A stretch of 64,000 bases of DNA from Polynucleobacter sp. AM-26B4 (GTDB taxonomy: Bacteria > Pseudomonadota > Gammaproteobacteria > Burkholderiales > Burkholderiaceae). Shown piece by piece: positions 35,139-43,996 of the stretch. Numbering within the stretch: position 1 is the stretch's first letter; the number at the start of each line of letters is the position of its first letter. Location: NCBI RefSeq assembly GCF_018882285.1, contig NZ_JACVOT010000001.1:1309916-1373915 (forward strand), read 5' to 3'. The position numbers were made by a program, and so were the translations under genes. The notes beneath the pieces were generated by a model. It ran no database searches, was not told the DNA's origin, and saw only the letters and a list, made by a program, of their open reading frames with translations.

Positions 35139-35843
35139 ATGTTACAGCTCAGAAAATCAGATGAACGTGGCTATGCCGATCATGGCTGGCTCAAGAGCTT
35201 TCACTCATTTTCATTTGCTAATTACTATGATCCAAAATTTATGGGTTGGGGAAATTTACGAGTGATTAATGAAGATCGTATTGAGTCTGGTCGTGGTTTT
35301 GGTGATCACGGTCACCGTGATATGGAAATCATTAGTTATGTGTTATCGGGTGAGCTTGCACATAAAGACAGCATGGGTAACATCAAGGGAATTCCTCCTG
35401 GGGATGTTCAGCGTATGAGTGCTGGGACAGGAGTGGTACATAGTGAATTCAATCACGCTCAAGGCAAGCAAACCCATTTTTTACAAATTTGGATTGAGCC
35501 TAAATTTACTGGTGTACGACCTGGTTATGAGCAAAAGACAATACCATTAATTGAGAAACAGGGTAAGTTGCGCTTAGTGGCTTCATTAAATGGTGAAAAT
35601 AATTCAGTCAAAATGAATGCCGATGCCAAGCTCTATGCCGGCCTATTTGATGGTGATCAAAAGGCAGCCTTAGACATTAATCCTCAGCGCAAAGCCTATG
35701 TCCACTTGATTAAAGGATCGCTTGAAGTCAATGGTCAGGAACTTGAGAGTGGTGATGCGGTGATGCTAGCTGAAGAAAATCAAGTCTCAATTTCACATGG
35801 AAAAGATGCCGAAGTATTGGTCTTTGATTTGGCACCAAATTAA
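35139..35843 (+). CDS. Pirin family protein (YhhW-like quercetinase type)
   Basis: 234-residue bicupin of the pirin family. The N-terminal metal site is visible as GFGDHGHRDMEIISYVLSG (two His) with TGVVHSEFNH further on (His and Glu). Several bacterial pirins oxidise quercetin-like flavonols; others act as redox regulators. C-terminal cupin lacks clear ligands, as usual. Operonic with azoR. Confidence 0.88.
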   Translation: MLQLRKSDERGYADHGWLKSFHSFSFANYYDPKFMGWGNLRVINEDRIESGRGFGDHGHRDMEIISYVLSGELAHKDSMGNIKGIPPGDVQRMSAGTGVVHSEFNHAQGKQTHFLQIWIEPKFTGVRPGYEQKTIPLIEKQGKLRLVASLNGENNSVKMNADAKLYAGLFDGDQKAALDINPQRKAYVHLIKGSLEVNGQELESGDAVMLAEENQVSISHGKDAEVLVFDLAPN

Positions 35844-35887
35844 TCAAGTGAATCAGTTTGATTGAGTAAAGTATTGATTTTCGATCT

Positions 35888-36718
35888 ATGGACAAACTAG
35901 ATAGAACACAACCATCAAATCGCATGCCCACTTGGTACATTCCGCATGGGGGAGGTCCTTGCTTTTTCATGGACTGGAATCCGCCGCATGAATGGGACAG
36001 AATGGCCACATTCCTCAGAGGTTTATCATCAACTTTGCCAAAAAAACCTAAAGCAATTGTGATGATTTCTGCTCATTGGTTAGAGGAAACTATCACGGTT
36101 ACTGGGTCATCAAATCCCGAGCTTATCTATGATTACTACGGTTTTCCAGCACATACTTATGAGTTGCAATATCCAGCAAATGGTGACCCTGAGCTAGCGC
36201 AAAAAATAGTTCAACTTTTGGAAGTCGCAAATATTCCAGCCAAGATTGATCCATCTCGTGGGTTTGATCATGGCATGTTTATTCCAATGATGTTGATGTT
36301 CCCTGATGCTGATATCCCAATAGTTCAGGTTTCTCTCAATAGTAATTTAGATCCGCAAACTCAGATGAATCTTGGTCAAGCACTAGAGAAACTTCGTGAT
36401 CAAGGAATATTGATTATTGGCTCTGGCATGAGTTTTCATAACATGCGTGCTTACGGCGATCCTCGATTTAGTCCTGTTTCAGATGAGTTTGATGATTGGC
36501 TCACTAAAACTGTTGAATCTGAACCTAAAGAGCGTCATCAAGGATTAAACCAATGGGCAAATGCCCCATCTGCAAGACTATCCCATCCCCAAGGACAAGA
36601 AGAGCACTTATTGCCACTGATGGTTGCCTCGGGAGCAGCATATAAGGAAGGAGGTCATAGAGTATTTTCTGATCGGGTCTTAGAGACAACTATTTCAGCC
36701 TATGTGTTTGGGCAATAA
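35888..36718 (+). CDS. DODA-type extradiol aromatic dioxygenase (LigB-like)
   Basis: 276-residue class III extradiol ring-cleaving dioxygenase related to 4,5-DOPA dioxygenase (YgiD). Zn/Fe ligands are visible: IPHGGGPC (His near 20), ISAHW (His near 58), SRGFDHGMF (His near 124), and GSGMSFHN late. It would open a catechol or similar ring, a plausible companion of azoR and pirin in removing phenolics. The substrate is unknown. Convergent with dadA across a terminator. Confidence 0.85.
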   Translation: MDKLDRTQPSNRMPTWYIPHGGGPCFFMDWNPPHEWDRMATFLRGLSSTLPKKPKAIVMISAHWLEETITVTGSSNPELIYDYYGFPAHTYELQYPANGDPELAQKIVQLLEVANIPAKIDPSRGFDHGMFIPMMLMFPDADIPIVQVSLNSNLDPQTQMNLGQALEKLRDQGILIIGSGMSFHNMRAYGDPRFSPVSDEFDDWLTKTVESEPKERHQGLNQWANAPSARLSHPQGQEEHLLPLMVASGAAYKEGGHRVFSDRVLETTISAYVFGQ

Positions 36719-36720
36719 AA

Positions 36721-36745
36721 AAGAGCATCAGTGACTGATGCTCTT
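36721..36745. terminator. Bidirectional terminator
   Basis: AAGAGCATCA pairs with TGATGCTCTT (stem 36721-36745), A-rich left flank, between convergent genes. Confidence 0.7.
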
Positions 36746-36768
36746 CATAACGCTTTTGAATTAATTGA

Positions 36769-38031
36769 TTAGCTTGCTTGTCCAACCGGAATTGATGTGA
36801 ATCCTTGTGGTACCTCGTGACTAGATTCAATGATGTCGCCTATCATTTCAGCGGTCGCTGCTGAAAGCGTCCAACCCAAATGACCATGACCTGTGTTGTA
36901 AAACACATTTGATTTCGAGCCTTTTCCAATTTTTGGCATCATGTTAGGCATCATTGGTCTTAAGCCTGCCCAAGGCACTACTGAGCGAGTGCTGACTTTG
37001 GGGAAGCATTGGTTGACCCAGTCAATCAATGGCTTGATACGATCAGCACGAATGTCGCGATTGACCCCATTGAACTCTGCCGTGCCTGCCACGCGGAAGC
37101 GATCAACACCCAATCTGCTGGTGACTAGCTTTGTTTCATCATCAAGCAAGCTCACCATTGGGGCTCCTGCCTGACTCTGGACATCATTCAGATTGACGGT
37201 GATAGAGTAGCCTTTGACTGGATAAATATTGACATAGTCACCGAGTTGACTAGCAAGTTGACGGCTTGCAATGCCTGCGCAAACAACAATATTGTCAAAT
37301 GTCAATTCTTCAAGCTCGCCATCTTTTTTCATGATAACTTTTACTGTATCTCCATCAGAATCAACTTCGATAACTTCACAGTCGTAGATGGTTTTTACAC
37401 CTCTTTTTTCGGCGGCCAAAGATAAACCATGAGTGAACTTATGGATATCACCAGTTGAGTCACTTTCAGTGTAGTAGCCACCATAGTATTGACCGGATAG
37501 AGTTGGCTCAATACCAATAATCTCTTGAGGTGAGAGTGATCTTCTTTCTAGACCACCTTGAGCCAATAATTTAGATACCTTTGCAGCATGATCAAATCCT
37601 GATTTATCACGATAGATATGCAAGATACCTTCTCGTTTTAAATCAAAATCAATCCCTTCATCTTGCGCCCATTGAAACAAATACTTTCTGGCATCAATCG
37701 CAAGTTTCGTGGTTGCAGCGGTATTTTTTTCATATTGAGGAATAGCAGCCATGAATTCTGCAAACCAAGAAATCTTATGCCAGCTAGGTTTCATATTGAT
37801 CAGCAGTGGGGCATCTTTTTTGAAGATCCACTTCATGCCTTTAAGAATAGTGCTCCAGTGATTCCATACTTCAGCATTAGATGCGGAGAGTTGACCACCA
37901 TTGGCAAATGATGTCTCCATAGCACTGTAACGATGTCTTTCGAGCAAAGTTACTTTAAAGCCTCGTTTTGCTAATGCGTAAGCTGTTGTGACACCTGTGA
38001 TGCCACCGCCAATGACTACAAAGTTTTTCAT
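36769..38031 (-). CDS. dadA: FAD-dependent D-amino-acid dehydrogenase (DadA-like), glycine-controlled
   Basis: 420 residues from ATG 38031, which has GGAG 6 nt upstream; the longer open frame reaches into the riboswitch region and is rejected. FAD-binding VVIGGGITGVTTAYALAKRG then LLER are N-terminal; the DAO-type C-terminus has PWAGLRPMMPNMMPKIG and NTGHGHLGWTLS. It oxidises an amino acid to the keto acid plus ammonia and passes electrons to the respiratory chain. A tandem glycine riboswitch controls it, so glycine (or D-alanine/sarcosine-like compounds) is a strong substrate candidate. Confidence 0.88.
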   Translation of the reverse strand: MKNFVVIGGGITGVTTAYALAKRGFKVTLLERHRYSAMETSFANGGQLSASNAEVWNHWSTILKGMKWIFKKDAPLLINMKPSWHKISWFAEFMAAIPQYEKNTAATTKLAIDARKYLFQWAQDEGIDFDLKREGILHIYRDKSGFDHAAKVSKLLAQGGLERRSLSPQEIIGIEPTLSGQYYGGYYTESDSTGDIHKFTHGLSLAAEKRGVKTIYDCEVIEVDSDGDTVKVIMKKDGELEELTFDNIVVCAGIASRQLASQLGDYVNIYPVKGYSITVNLNDVQSQAGAPMVSLLDDETKLVTSRLGVDRFRVAGTAEFNGVNRDIRADRIKPLIDWVNQCFPKVSTRSVVPWAGLRPMMPNMMPKIGKGSKSNVFYNTGHGHLGWTLSAATAEMIGDIIESSHEVPQGFTSIPVGQAS

Positions 38032-38060
38032 GAATAGCTCCAAAACGCCAAAGGGGTTGA

Positions 38061-38086
38061 GCGCACTAGAAATTTCTAATGTGCGC
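38061..38086 (-). other. Hairpin in the riboswitch expression platform
   Basis: GCGCAC (38061-38066) pairs with GTGCGC (38081-38086) around an A/T-rich inverted core, between aptamer 2 and the dadA ribosome-binding site. No U-tract follows in the transcript, so control could be translational. Confidence 0.45.
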
Positions 38087-38089
38087 CCC

Positions 38090-38263
38090 CTCTGTTTTGG
38101 ACCTGAGAGATTCACAAGCTAAGCTTGCTTGCTCCTGCGGTACCCTGGCAGACGTTCATTGCCAGAGACTCTTCAGAGTTTTTAATCAGATATCGGTTCT
38201 TTTGCCTGAGAGTTTCCGGGGCGGTTGCTCCTTCGGCGCCAACAAGTGGTCTCTCCCGATATC
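38090..38263 (-). promoter_or_regulatory. Tandem glycine riboswitch
   Basis: On the minus strand two glycine aptamers follow each other. Aptamer 1 (38263-38189) is closed by GATATCGG/CCGATATC and holds GGGAGAGACC, GCGCCGAAGGAGCAA and AACTCTCAGGC. Aptamer 2 (38178-38090) is closed by CTCTG/CAGAG and holds ACCGCAGGAGCAA and AATCTCTCAGGT. The short linker and order are those of the cooperative gcvT-type element. It lies about 60 nt before dadA, in the same orientation. Confidence 0.92.
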
Positions 38264-38353
38264 AAATTTCATTCTAGTTACAACAAATACAACTGTCAAA
38301 CAAATTCATTTATCAATCTTTTGTTAAAGCTCCATAAAAGCCCTAACGAAAGA

Positions 38354-38387
38354 TCATCAATGAGAATCCGAAAACTCTCATTGATGA
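38354..38387 (-). terminator. Porin terminator
   Basis: Twelve-bp perfect stem (TCATCAATGAGA at 38354-38365 with 38376-38387), 10-nt loop, just after the porin stop on the minus strand. The 90 nt between it and the riboswitch hold nothing I recognise. Confidence 0.65.
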
Positions 38388-38396
38388 AACTACATC

Positions 38397-39557
38397 TTAA
38401 AACGACTTTGCTGCATCAAACATCACACGAAGACCCGCTGTGACGGCTAATTGATTGTCTTGATAGCCTGTTACATCACTACGTAAACCACCTTTAGCTT
38501 TTTGATAATCAACAATGCCGTACAAGCTGACATATTTATTCATGTCATATTGCAAGTGCGTAACAACGGAATCAACTTTACCGACTTTCACACCTTCTTT
38601 TTGATCCACATTGTAGTAAGACAAGGTGTATGTCCACAAAGGTTTAAAGTTGTAAGCCATACCAATATTGCTCACATTAACTTTACCAGTGTTTGCACTG
38701 CCAGTTAAAACAGAATTGAAGTATGCTTCAGCTGTTGCAGAGCCTCCCGCTCCAGCTGGGTTATATCCGGCATCTGCAGTTAAGATGTGGTGTGCGGCTA
38801 CAACTGATACTTGACCAAAGTTATAGCGACCACCAATATTCCAGATATCCATCTTTTTATTTCTAGCATCGTTGGTAGTTTGATATGTTGTGACAGCAGT
38901 TAACTTATCTTTCTTGTAGCCCAAGCTAACGTTCTGAGTGCTACCTGCTTTGACGTCGCCATCGTTATCACCGAATGCATAACCTACACCATAATTAAAA
39001 TCACCTTTGGTGTTGGTGTATTTGACGGCATTATCTAAACGACGAGTACCGCGAGCTGTTGAATATAGAGTGGTTAGAGGATTGGGACCATATGCATCAA
39101 TTGTGGTTGAGGTGCCAGAGCTATTAAGTCTAGTTGCATTACTATCTGCGCCATCAAGTAACCCAGCCACGTCTAATGCACCAGAAAATAGGGCATCAAG
39201 ACCAAAGGTATTGTCACGACCTAATTTAATCGTGCCCCATCCATCTTGAGATATAGAAACAAATGACTGACGGTCAAATGTCTTTCCTGAAACAGTGCCG
39301 CCTGAGTCTGCAAGAACTGTGCCTTCTAAAACAACACCGGCCTTGGTGCCATTACCTAGATCATGATTGCCACTCAAACCCCAACGACTGCCACCCAATG
39401 CGCTGTGATAGAGATCTGCACTTTGGCCGCCTGAATGACCATCCCATGTTCTAACGGCATTATCTAATCTGCCGTAAACAGACACCGTGCTACTTTGTGC
39501 GCTGACTAAGCCTGAACAGGTCAGAGCTGCAGCTGCAACTAACACTAACTTTTTCAT
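38397..39557 (-). CDS. Outer-membrane porin (Gram-negative porin family)
   Basis: 386 residues from ATG 39557 (AAAGGA 6 nt upstream). Signal peptide MKKLVLVAAAALTCSGLVSA, then SSTVSVYGRLDNAV, the usual first strand of Burkholderia-type trimeric porins. The chain alternates as beta strands and ends in Phe, the outer-membrane assembly signal. An ATAC-N7-GTAT site upstream links it to the benzoate regulon, so it probably admits aromatic acids or their conjugates. Confidence 0.9.
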   Translation of the reverse strand: MKKLVLVAAAALTCSGLVSAQSSTVSVYGRLDNAVRTWDGHSGGQSADLYHSALGGSRWGLSGNHDLGNGTKAGVVLEGTVLADSGGTVSGKTFDRQSFVSISQDGWGTIKLGRDNTFGLDALFSGALDVAGLLDGADSNATRLNSSGTSTTIDAYGPNPLTTLYSTARGTRRLDNAVKYTNTKGDFNYGVGYAFGDNDGDVKAGSTQNVSLGYKKDKLTAVTTYQTTNDARNKKMDIWNIGGRYNFGQVSVVAAHHILTADAGYNPAGAGGSATAEAYFNSVLTGSANTGKVNVSNIGMAYNFKPLWTYTLSYYNVDQKEGVKVGKVDSVVTHLQYDMNKYVSLYGIVDYQKAKGGLRSDVTGYQDNQLAVTAGLRVMFDAAKSF

Positions 39558-39657
39558 AATTAATCCTTTTATCAATCGCCGGCCAACATGACCCAGCGGT
39601 GATAGAAGGTTAGTTGTTTGTGTTGGTGAAGTCCAAGACCAAGTTAGTTGGCGCTTA

Positions 39658-39672
39658 ATACCTAGAAGGTAT
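39658..39672 (-). promoter_or_regulatory. CatR/BenM-type site upstream of the porin
   Basis: ATAC-CTAGAAG-GTAT, the consensus ATAC-N7-GTAT of CatM/BenM regulators, about 100 nt before the porin start. Confidence 0.55.
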
Positions 39673-39720
39673 GTTACATGCTCGTTAAACCCTAATAGTT
39701 ATGAGTATTCTTAATGGACT

Positions 39721-39739
39721 CTATGCAAAAAATGCATAG
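39721..39739. promoter_or_regulatory. LysR-type palindrome
   Basis: CTATGCA-N5-TGCATAG, containing T-N11-A, between the porin and the LysR gene. Could be an operator for the adjacent regulator or a hairpin after it. Confidence 0.4.
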
Positions 39740-39743
39740 TTCT

Positions 39744-40631
39744 TCATGGTTTCTCATTAAATTGGGTTTTACAAAAGTCATAAATCTTTTGTAGGAAGGG
39801 TGATTGGCTTCTATTTCGTATAGTTACAAATGCAAATTTTGCATTTGTATTTAAAGGTGGCAGCATATCTAGCTCTACAAGATCGGGCGCCGCTTTACGA
39901 ATAGCCAGTGCAATTGTGTCTGTTTCTCGACAAATATCAATCAGACTGGATATTTCGTTGCATTTTAAGTTGATCAGATTCTTTAAGGAGGCATGACTTC
40001 CATATTTTTCACTCAAAATGCGGTCAATTTCTGCGCTCAATGGACTTGATGCAATGGGGTACTGTCGAAGATCGTTAATTGTCACTGCTTTGGATTTTGC
40101 CAACGGGTGATTGGGTCTGCACATGAATGCACCTTTTGTTTCAGCCAGAATTTCAATGCTTAAATCTTCGGCTGGTTCAATGGAGCGTGCATCCACAATC
40201 ATGGCATCAAGATTGCGAACACGAAGCGAGTTGGTGAGCATCTCAGTATTGCCACGTATTAGCTCAAGGTGCATTTTGGGATGATTGATTGCCATGTACT
40301 TCAATAAAGGTCTCATCAACATCACTCCAGGGCCTGATCCCAAACCAATATGAATTCTGCCTCTTTTACCTTCTAGTAAATCTGTAGCACTTTGTTTGAT
40401 ATTTTCAGCATCTTCAATTAGCTGAATAGCCTTGATGTGTATTTCAGCCCCAAAGCTCGTGAGCTCTATTTTTTTCCCGGAGCGATCAAAAATACTTTCA
40501 CCTAAGTATTCTTCTAATGCTTGTATGCTTCGGCTTAGAGCCGGCTGGGTAATATGCAAAGCAGCAGAGGCTTTCACGTAAGACCCTGTTTTTACTAGAA
40601 CAACAAGGTGCTTTAGTTGCGTGAGAGTCAT
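39744..40631 (-). CDS. LysR-family regulator (next to Bug receptor and amidohydrolase)
   Basis: 295 residues. The N-terminal LysR HTH is clear (KASAALHITQPALSRSIQALEEYLG), followed by the periplasmic-binding-like effector domain (IGLGSGPGVMLMRPLL). Divergent from the Bug-type receptor and M20 hydrolase genes, with a 111-bp intergenic region, so it most likely controls those two. Effector unknown; a conjugated aromatic such as hippurate would fit the neighbours. Confidence 0.87.
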   Translation of the reverse strand: MTLTQLKHLVVLVKTGSYVKASAALHITQPALSRSIQALEEYLGESIFDRSGKKIELTSFGAEIHIKAIQLIEDAENIKQSATDLLEGKRGRIHIGLGSGPGVMLMRPLLKYMAINHPKMHLELIRGNTEMLTNSLRVRNLDAMIVDARSIEPAEDLSIEILAETKGAFMCRPNHPLAKSKAVTINDLRQYPIASSPLSAEIDRILSEKYGSHASLKNLINLKCNEISSLIDICRETDTIALAIRKAAPDLVELDMLPPLNTNAKFAFVTIRNRSQSPFLQKIYDFCKTQFNEKP

Positions 40632-40742
40632 GGTAACCCCCTAGTAGCTATAAATAAAAATCATTAGTTGTTGTCTTATTATGCATTAGACATCAATAAA
40701 AACAAGTGCCACTATTCGTCATCGAAATAAGTGAGGTGAATT

Positions 40743-41726
40743 ATGTCTAAAAAATTAAAAATGTTGTTTTTGGCACTAATGGTTTCTATTAGTGGTGTTT
40801 CAGTAGCGCAAAACTTTCCCAATAAGCCAGTGAATTTGATGGTTCCTTATCCAGCGGGTGGCTTATCAGACGTGATTGCACGTTTGGTGAATAACTCTTT
40901 AAGTAAACAACTGGGCCAGCCAGTGTTGGTTGAAAACTTGGGTGGCGCAAGCGGTGGTATTGCTGCTCAAAAAGTACTTTCCTCTCCAGCCGACGGCTAT
41001 TATTTGTTTCAAGGATCACCAAATGAGTTGATTCTTGGGCCTCTTGCTAACTCAGCTATTAAATTTGTTAGTGAGGATTTTCGTTTGGTTCAAACAATTG
41101 GACAGGCACAAATTGCATTCTTAGTACGCAAAGATATTCCAGTAAAGAACGTCGATGAATTCTTAGAGTATGCAAAAAAACAGGCTGCTGCTGGAAAACC
41201 AGTTACTTACGCCAGTGTTGGTACTGGTTCTTACTACCATGTAATTGGTGAGCAATTATCAAAGATCACTGGTATTGAGATGACTCATGTTCCATACAAG
41301 GGAGCTGCTCCAGCTAATCAAGACTTGGTTGGTGGTCAGGTTGATATGTTCTTGGGTCCTCTGACAAAGACTTATGAGGAATATCACGCTCAAGGTCGCT
41401 TGAAAATTCTTGCCATCTTGAATAAAGAGCGTTTGCCTTCAACCAAGGCTTATCCAGCGATTACAGAAAGTAAATCTCTGAAGAATTTCACACATTCTAT
41501 TTGGACTGGATACTTTGTTAAAAAGGGTACACCTGAGCCAGTGGTTGAGAGACTTCATGCTGCATTAACTGCAACTTTGTCTGATCCAGCAGTGAGAGCT
41601 GGATTGGAGACTAATAGTTTATTAGTTGCTCAGCCTTTGCCTTTATCAGCTGTAACCAAAAACTATAACGATGGTATTAATCAATTCAGAGGTATCGCCA
41701 AGAGTATTGGTTTAAAACCCCAGTAA
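40743..41726 (+). CDS. Bug-family (TctC) periplasmic solute receptor
   Basis: 327 residues. Signal peptide ends at VSVAQ (about residue 23); mature part starts NFPNKPVNLMVPYPAGGLSDVIARL, the tripartite-tricarboxylate receptor signature with its aromatic and carboxylate-binding loop. Bug proteins bind carboxylates, many of them aromatic. No TctA/TctB membrane genes are nearby, as is common for orphan Bug receptors. It lies 28 nt before an M20 amidohydrolase gene, likely cotranscribed. Confidence 0.88.
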   Translation: MSKKLKMLFLALMVSISGVSVAQNFPNKPVNLMVPYPAGGLSDVIARLVNNSLSKQLGQPVLVENLGGASGGIAAQKVLSSPADGYYLFQGSPNELILGPLANSAIKFVSEDFRLVQTIGQAQIAFLVRKDIPVKNVDEFLEYAKKQAAAGKPVTYASVGTGSYYHVIGEQLSKITGIEMTHVPYKGAAPANQDLVGGQVDMFLGPLTKTYEEYHAQGRLKILAILNKERLPSTKAYPAITESKSLKNFTHSIWTGYFVKKGTPEPVVERLHAALTATLSDPAVRAGLETNSLLVAQPLPLSAVTKNYNDGINQFRGIAKSIGLKPQ

Positions 41727-41754
41727 TTTCGATTGATATACAGATAGTTTAAAG

Positions 41755-42918
41755 ATGACAACAACTGAAATTGATATTGCTGAATTTGTTGAAATACGAC
41801 ATCAGATCCATGCCAATCCAGAATTAGCCTTTGAAGAGTTTTCAACTGCAGAATTAGTTGCAAATAAATTAAAAGAGTGGGGTTACGAGGTAACCACTGG
41901 TATTGGTGGAACTGGTGTAGTGGGTCAGCTGAAGCAAGGTGTCGGTGGTAAATCAATAGGTTTGCGGGCTGACATGGATGCATTGCCGATCATGGAAGAG
42001 ACATCTCTTCCATGGGCCAGCAAAAATATTGGAAAAATGCATGCCTGCGGCCATGATGGGCACACTGCTTCATTACTGGCTGCCGCAAAAATAATTGCTC
42101 AGAAAAAAAACTTTAACGGAACAGTTAATTTGATTTTTCAACCAGCGGAAGAGGGAGCTGGCGGTGCCAAAGCAATGATTGCAGATGGCTTATTTAAAAA
42201 ATTCCCATGTGATGGAATTTTTGCATTTCACAATATGCCAGGTATTCCGCAAGGCAAAGTAGTTACTAGGTCGGGACCGATGATGGCCTCAAGTGACTAT
42301 TTAACGGTTCGCTTAACAGGCATTGGTGGTCACGGTGGATTCCCGCATCGAGCAACGGATGTGATCGTGGCTGGGTCTTCGATTGTGATGGCGCTGCAAA
42401 GTATTGTGTCTCGCAATATTGATCCATTGAATTCTGCAGTGATTACTGTGGGTGCTTTTAATGCTGGATATGCAAACAATGTCATGCCCTCAGAAGCCAA
42501 GCTTGAAATCAGTGTTCGTGCCCTAGATAGGAGCTCTCGAGATGTTTTGAAGAATAGGATTTTCAAAATTATTAAATCTCAAGCTGAGAGTTTTGATATT
42601 CTGGCTGAACTAGACTGGCGTGAGGGATACACAGTGCTCGTCAATTCAGAATCAGAAACTAACTTTTTAGCAACTGTGGCAAAAACAGTTGTGGGTCAGG
42701 AATCTGTTGACATTCAAGGTGAGCCCTTAACTGGCAGTGAAGATTTTGCTTTTATGTTGGAAGAAGCTCCGGGATGCTATTTCTTAATTGGTAATGGATC
42801 TAATCAGGAAAAGATTGGGGCCTGCATGGTTCATAACCCAGGGTATGACTTTAATGATAAAAACATTGATGTCGCTGCCAAGATTTGGTCTGAGCTAGTT
42901 CATCAATATCTCTGCTAG
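41755..42918 (+). CDS. M20 amidohydrolase, hippurate-hydrolase-like
   Basis: 387-residue cytoplasmic metalloenzyme of the M20D family (hippurate hydrolase, N-acyl-amino-acid and auxin-conjugate hydrolases). Metal ligands: Cys and His in MHACGHDGH, Glu pair in PAEEGAGG, His in AFHNMPG and a late His (MVHNPGYDF). The dimerisation domain has GIGGHGGFPHRATD. Hippurate cleavage would give benzoate and glycine; benzoate genes start 1 kb downstream and a glycine-sensing gene lies upstream. Substrate choice rests on this context, since the family is broad. Confidence 0.8.
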   Translation: MTTTEIDIAEFVEIRHQIHANPELAFEEFSTAELVANKLKEWGYEVTTGIGGTGVVGQLKQGVGGKSIGLRADMDALPIMEETSLPWASKNIGKMHACGHDGHTASLLAAAKIIAQKKNFNGTVNLIFQPAEEGAGGAKAMIADGLFKKFPCDGIFAFHNMPGIPQGKVVTRSGPMMASSDYLTVRLTGIGGHGGFPHRATDVIVAGSSIVMALQSIVSRNIDPLNSAVITVGAFNAGYANNVMPSEAKLEISVRALDRSSRDVLKNRIFKIIKSQAESFDILAELDWREGYTVLVNSESETNFLATVAKTVVGQESVDIQGEPLTGSEDFAFMLEEAPGCYFLIGNGSNQEKIGACMVHNPGYDFNDKNIDVAAKIWSELVHQYLC

Positions 42919-42979
42919 CAAGAAGATTCAAATCGTTGTTTAAAAAATATGCTGGCCGTATAAATTAGTTAAAGATTAT

Positions 42980-43894
42980 TTAGAGGGATTCCTTTGTGTG
43001 AGGAATCCCTTCTTCATCATAGATATCGTAGATCAGGCTCAACATATCCTGAATCTCAATCGATTTATCCATTGCTCGTACGCTCATGATGATTGGAGAT
43101 ACAGCATGTTTCTCGTTTAAATCAATATAAACAACGTCATCGCGCTTCATACCCTGTAGGCTTCGTGGGACGACGGATATACCTTCACCTGCTGCCACCA
43201 ATCCAATCGCAATTTGTAAATCTCTTACTTCTGTAATTTTCTTGGGCTCTACAGCGCGATCCCTGAATGTATTTAAAACTTGATCAGCAAAACTTGGCCT
43301 TGGATTCTTAGGATAAACAATCAAATTATCCTCAGACATGTCCTGGGCACTAACAGGCCTCTCTAAATCCAATAGTTTGTGACCAATTGGTACGGCGCAC
43401 ATTAATTTCTCTTCGCGCAAAATTATGCGTCTGATATTTGAATCTTCATGTCGCACCCTACCAAAACCGATATCAATATTGCCTTCTTTTAGGGCACGTA
43501 ACTGATCCATGGTGCTCATTTCAATCAGATTTAAATCAACGGTGTTGTGCTTTGCGCGATAAAGGCGAATGATTTTTGGAAACTTTCCATACATGGTGGA
43601 TGCCACGAACCCAATTGACAAGGTTTTTGTGATTTGACCAACTCGTTGCGTCATTGCTTTAAGTTCTTTTGATTTATTCAAAAGTTCTTGAGCGTGGGCA
43701 TAGAAAAATTCTCCGGCTTGAGTCAATTTAAGAGGTCGAGAACCTCGTTCAAAGAGGGGTACCCCTAATTCTTCCTCTAGCTGTTGAATTGAGCGGCTTA
43801 AAGGCGGTTGAGCAATAAATAGTCTCTCTGAGGCCCTGGTGAAGTTTTTTTCCTCGGCCACCGCGATGAAATATTTCAAATGCCGTAGTTCCAT
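42980..43894 (-). CDS. catR: LysR-type regulator of the ben/cat operon (CatR/BenM type)
   Basis: 304 residues from ATG 43894, which gives the family start MELRHLKYFIAVAEEKNFTRAS and has AAAGG upstream; a TTG 15 nt earlier is less likely. HTH AERLFIAQPPLSRSIQQLEEELG; effector domain with LSIGFVASTMYG. Divergent from catB. Relatives respond to muconate, and BenM also to benzoate. Since no second ben regulator is present, this one probably controls the whole pathway. Its own ribosome-binding site overlaps an ATAC-N7-GTAT operator, implying autorepression. Confidence 0.9.
   Translation of the reverse strand: MELRHLKYFIAVAEEKNFTRASERLFIAQPPLSRSIQQLEEELGVPLFERGSRPLKLTQAGEFFYAHAQELLNKSKELKAMTQRVGQITKTLSIGFVASTMYGKFPKIIRLYRAKHNTVDLNLIEMSTMDQLRALKEGNIDIGFGRVRHEDSNIRRIILREEKLMCAVPIGHKLLDLERPVSAQDMSEDNLIVYPKNPRPSFADQVLNTFRDRAVEPKKITEVRDLQIAIGLVAAGEGISVVPRSLQGMKRDDVVYIDLNEKHAVSPIIMSVRAMDKSIEIQDMLSLIYDIYDEEGIPHTKESL
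42984..43010. terminator. Hairpin between hydrolase and catR
   Basis: AGGGATTCC (42984-42992) pairs with GGAATCCCT (43002-43010); overlaps the catR 3' end, between convergent genes. Confidence 0.5.
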
Positions 43895-43898
43895 GCTT

Positions 43899-43935
43899 AT
43901 ACCTTTCAAGTATCAAAAAGATACTAAATCAGTCT
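43899..43935. promoter_or_regulatory. CatR operator region between catR and catB
   Basis: ATAC-CTTTCAA-GTAT (43899-43913) is a perfect ATAC-N7-GTAT site. A degenerate copy, ATAC-TAAATCA-GTCT (43921-43935), follows at about two helical turns, as in catM/benM-controlled promoters. Confidence 0.7.
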
Positions 43936-43996
43936 TGGACACCCTATTTTAGGGGCGTTATCGTAACTATAACCCATCCAACTATACGAAATAGAT

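Noticed and set aside
38032-38115. N-terminal extension of dadA
   Set aside because: It would translate the riboswitch expression platform; ATG 38031 has a proper ribosome-binding site.
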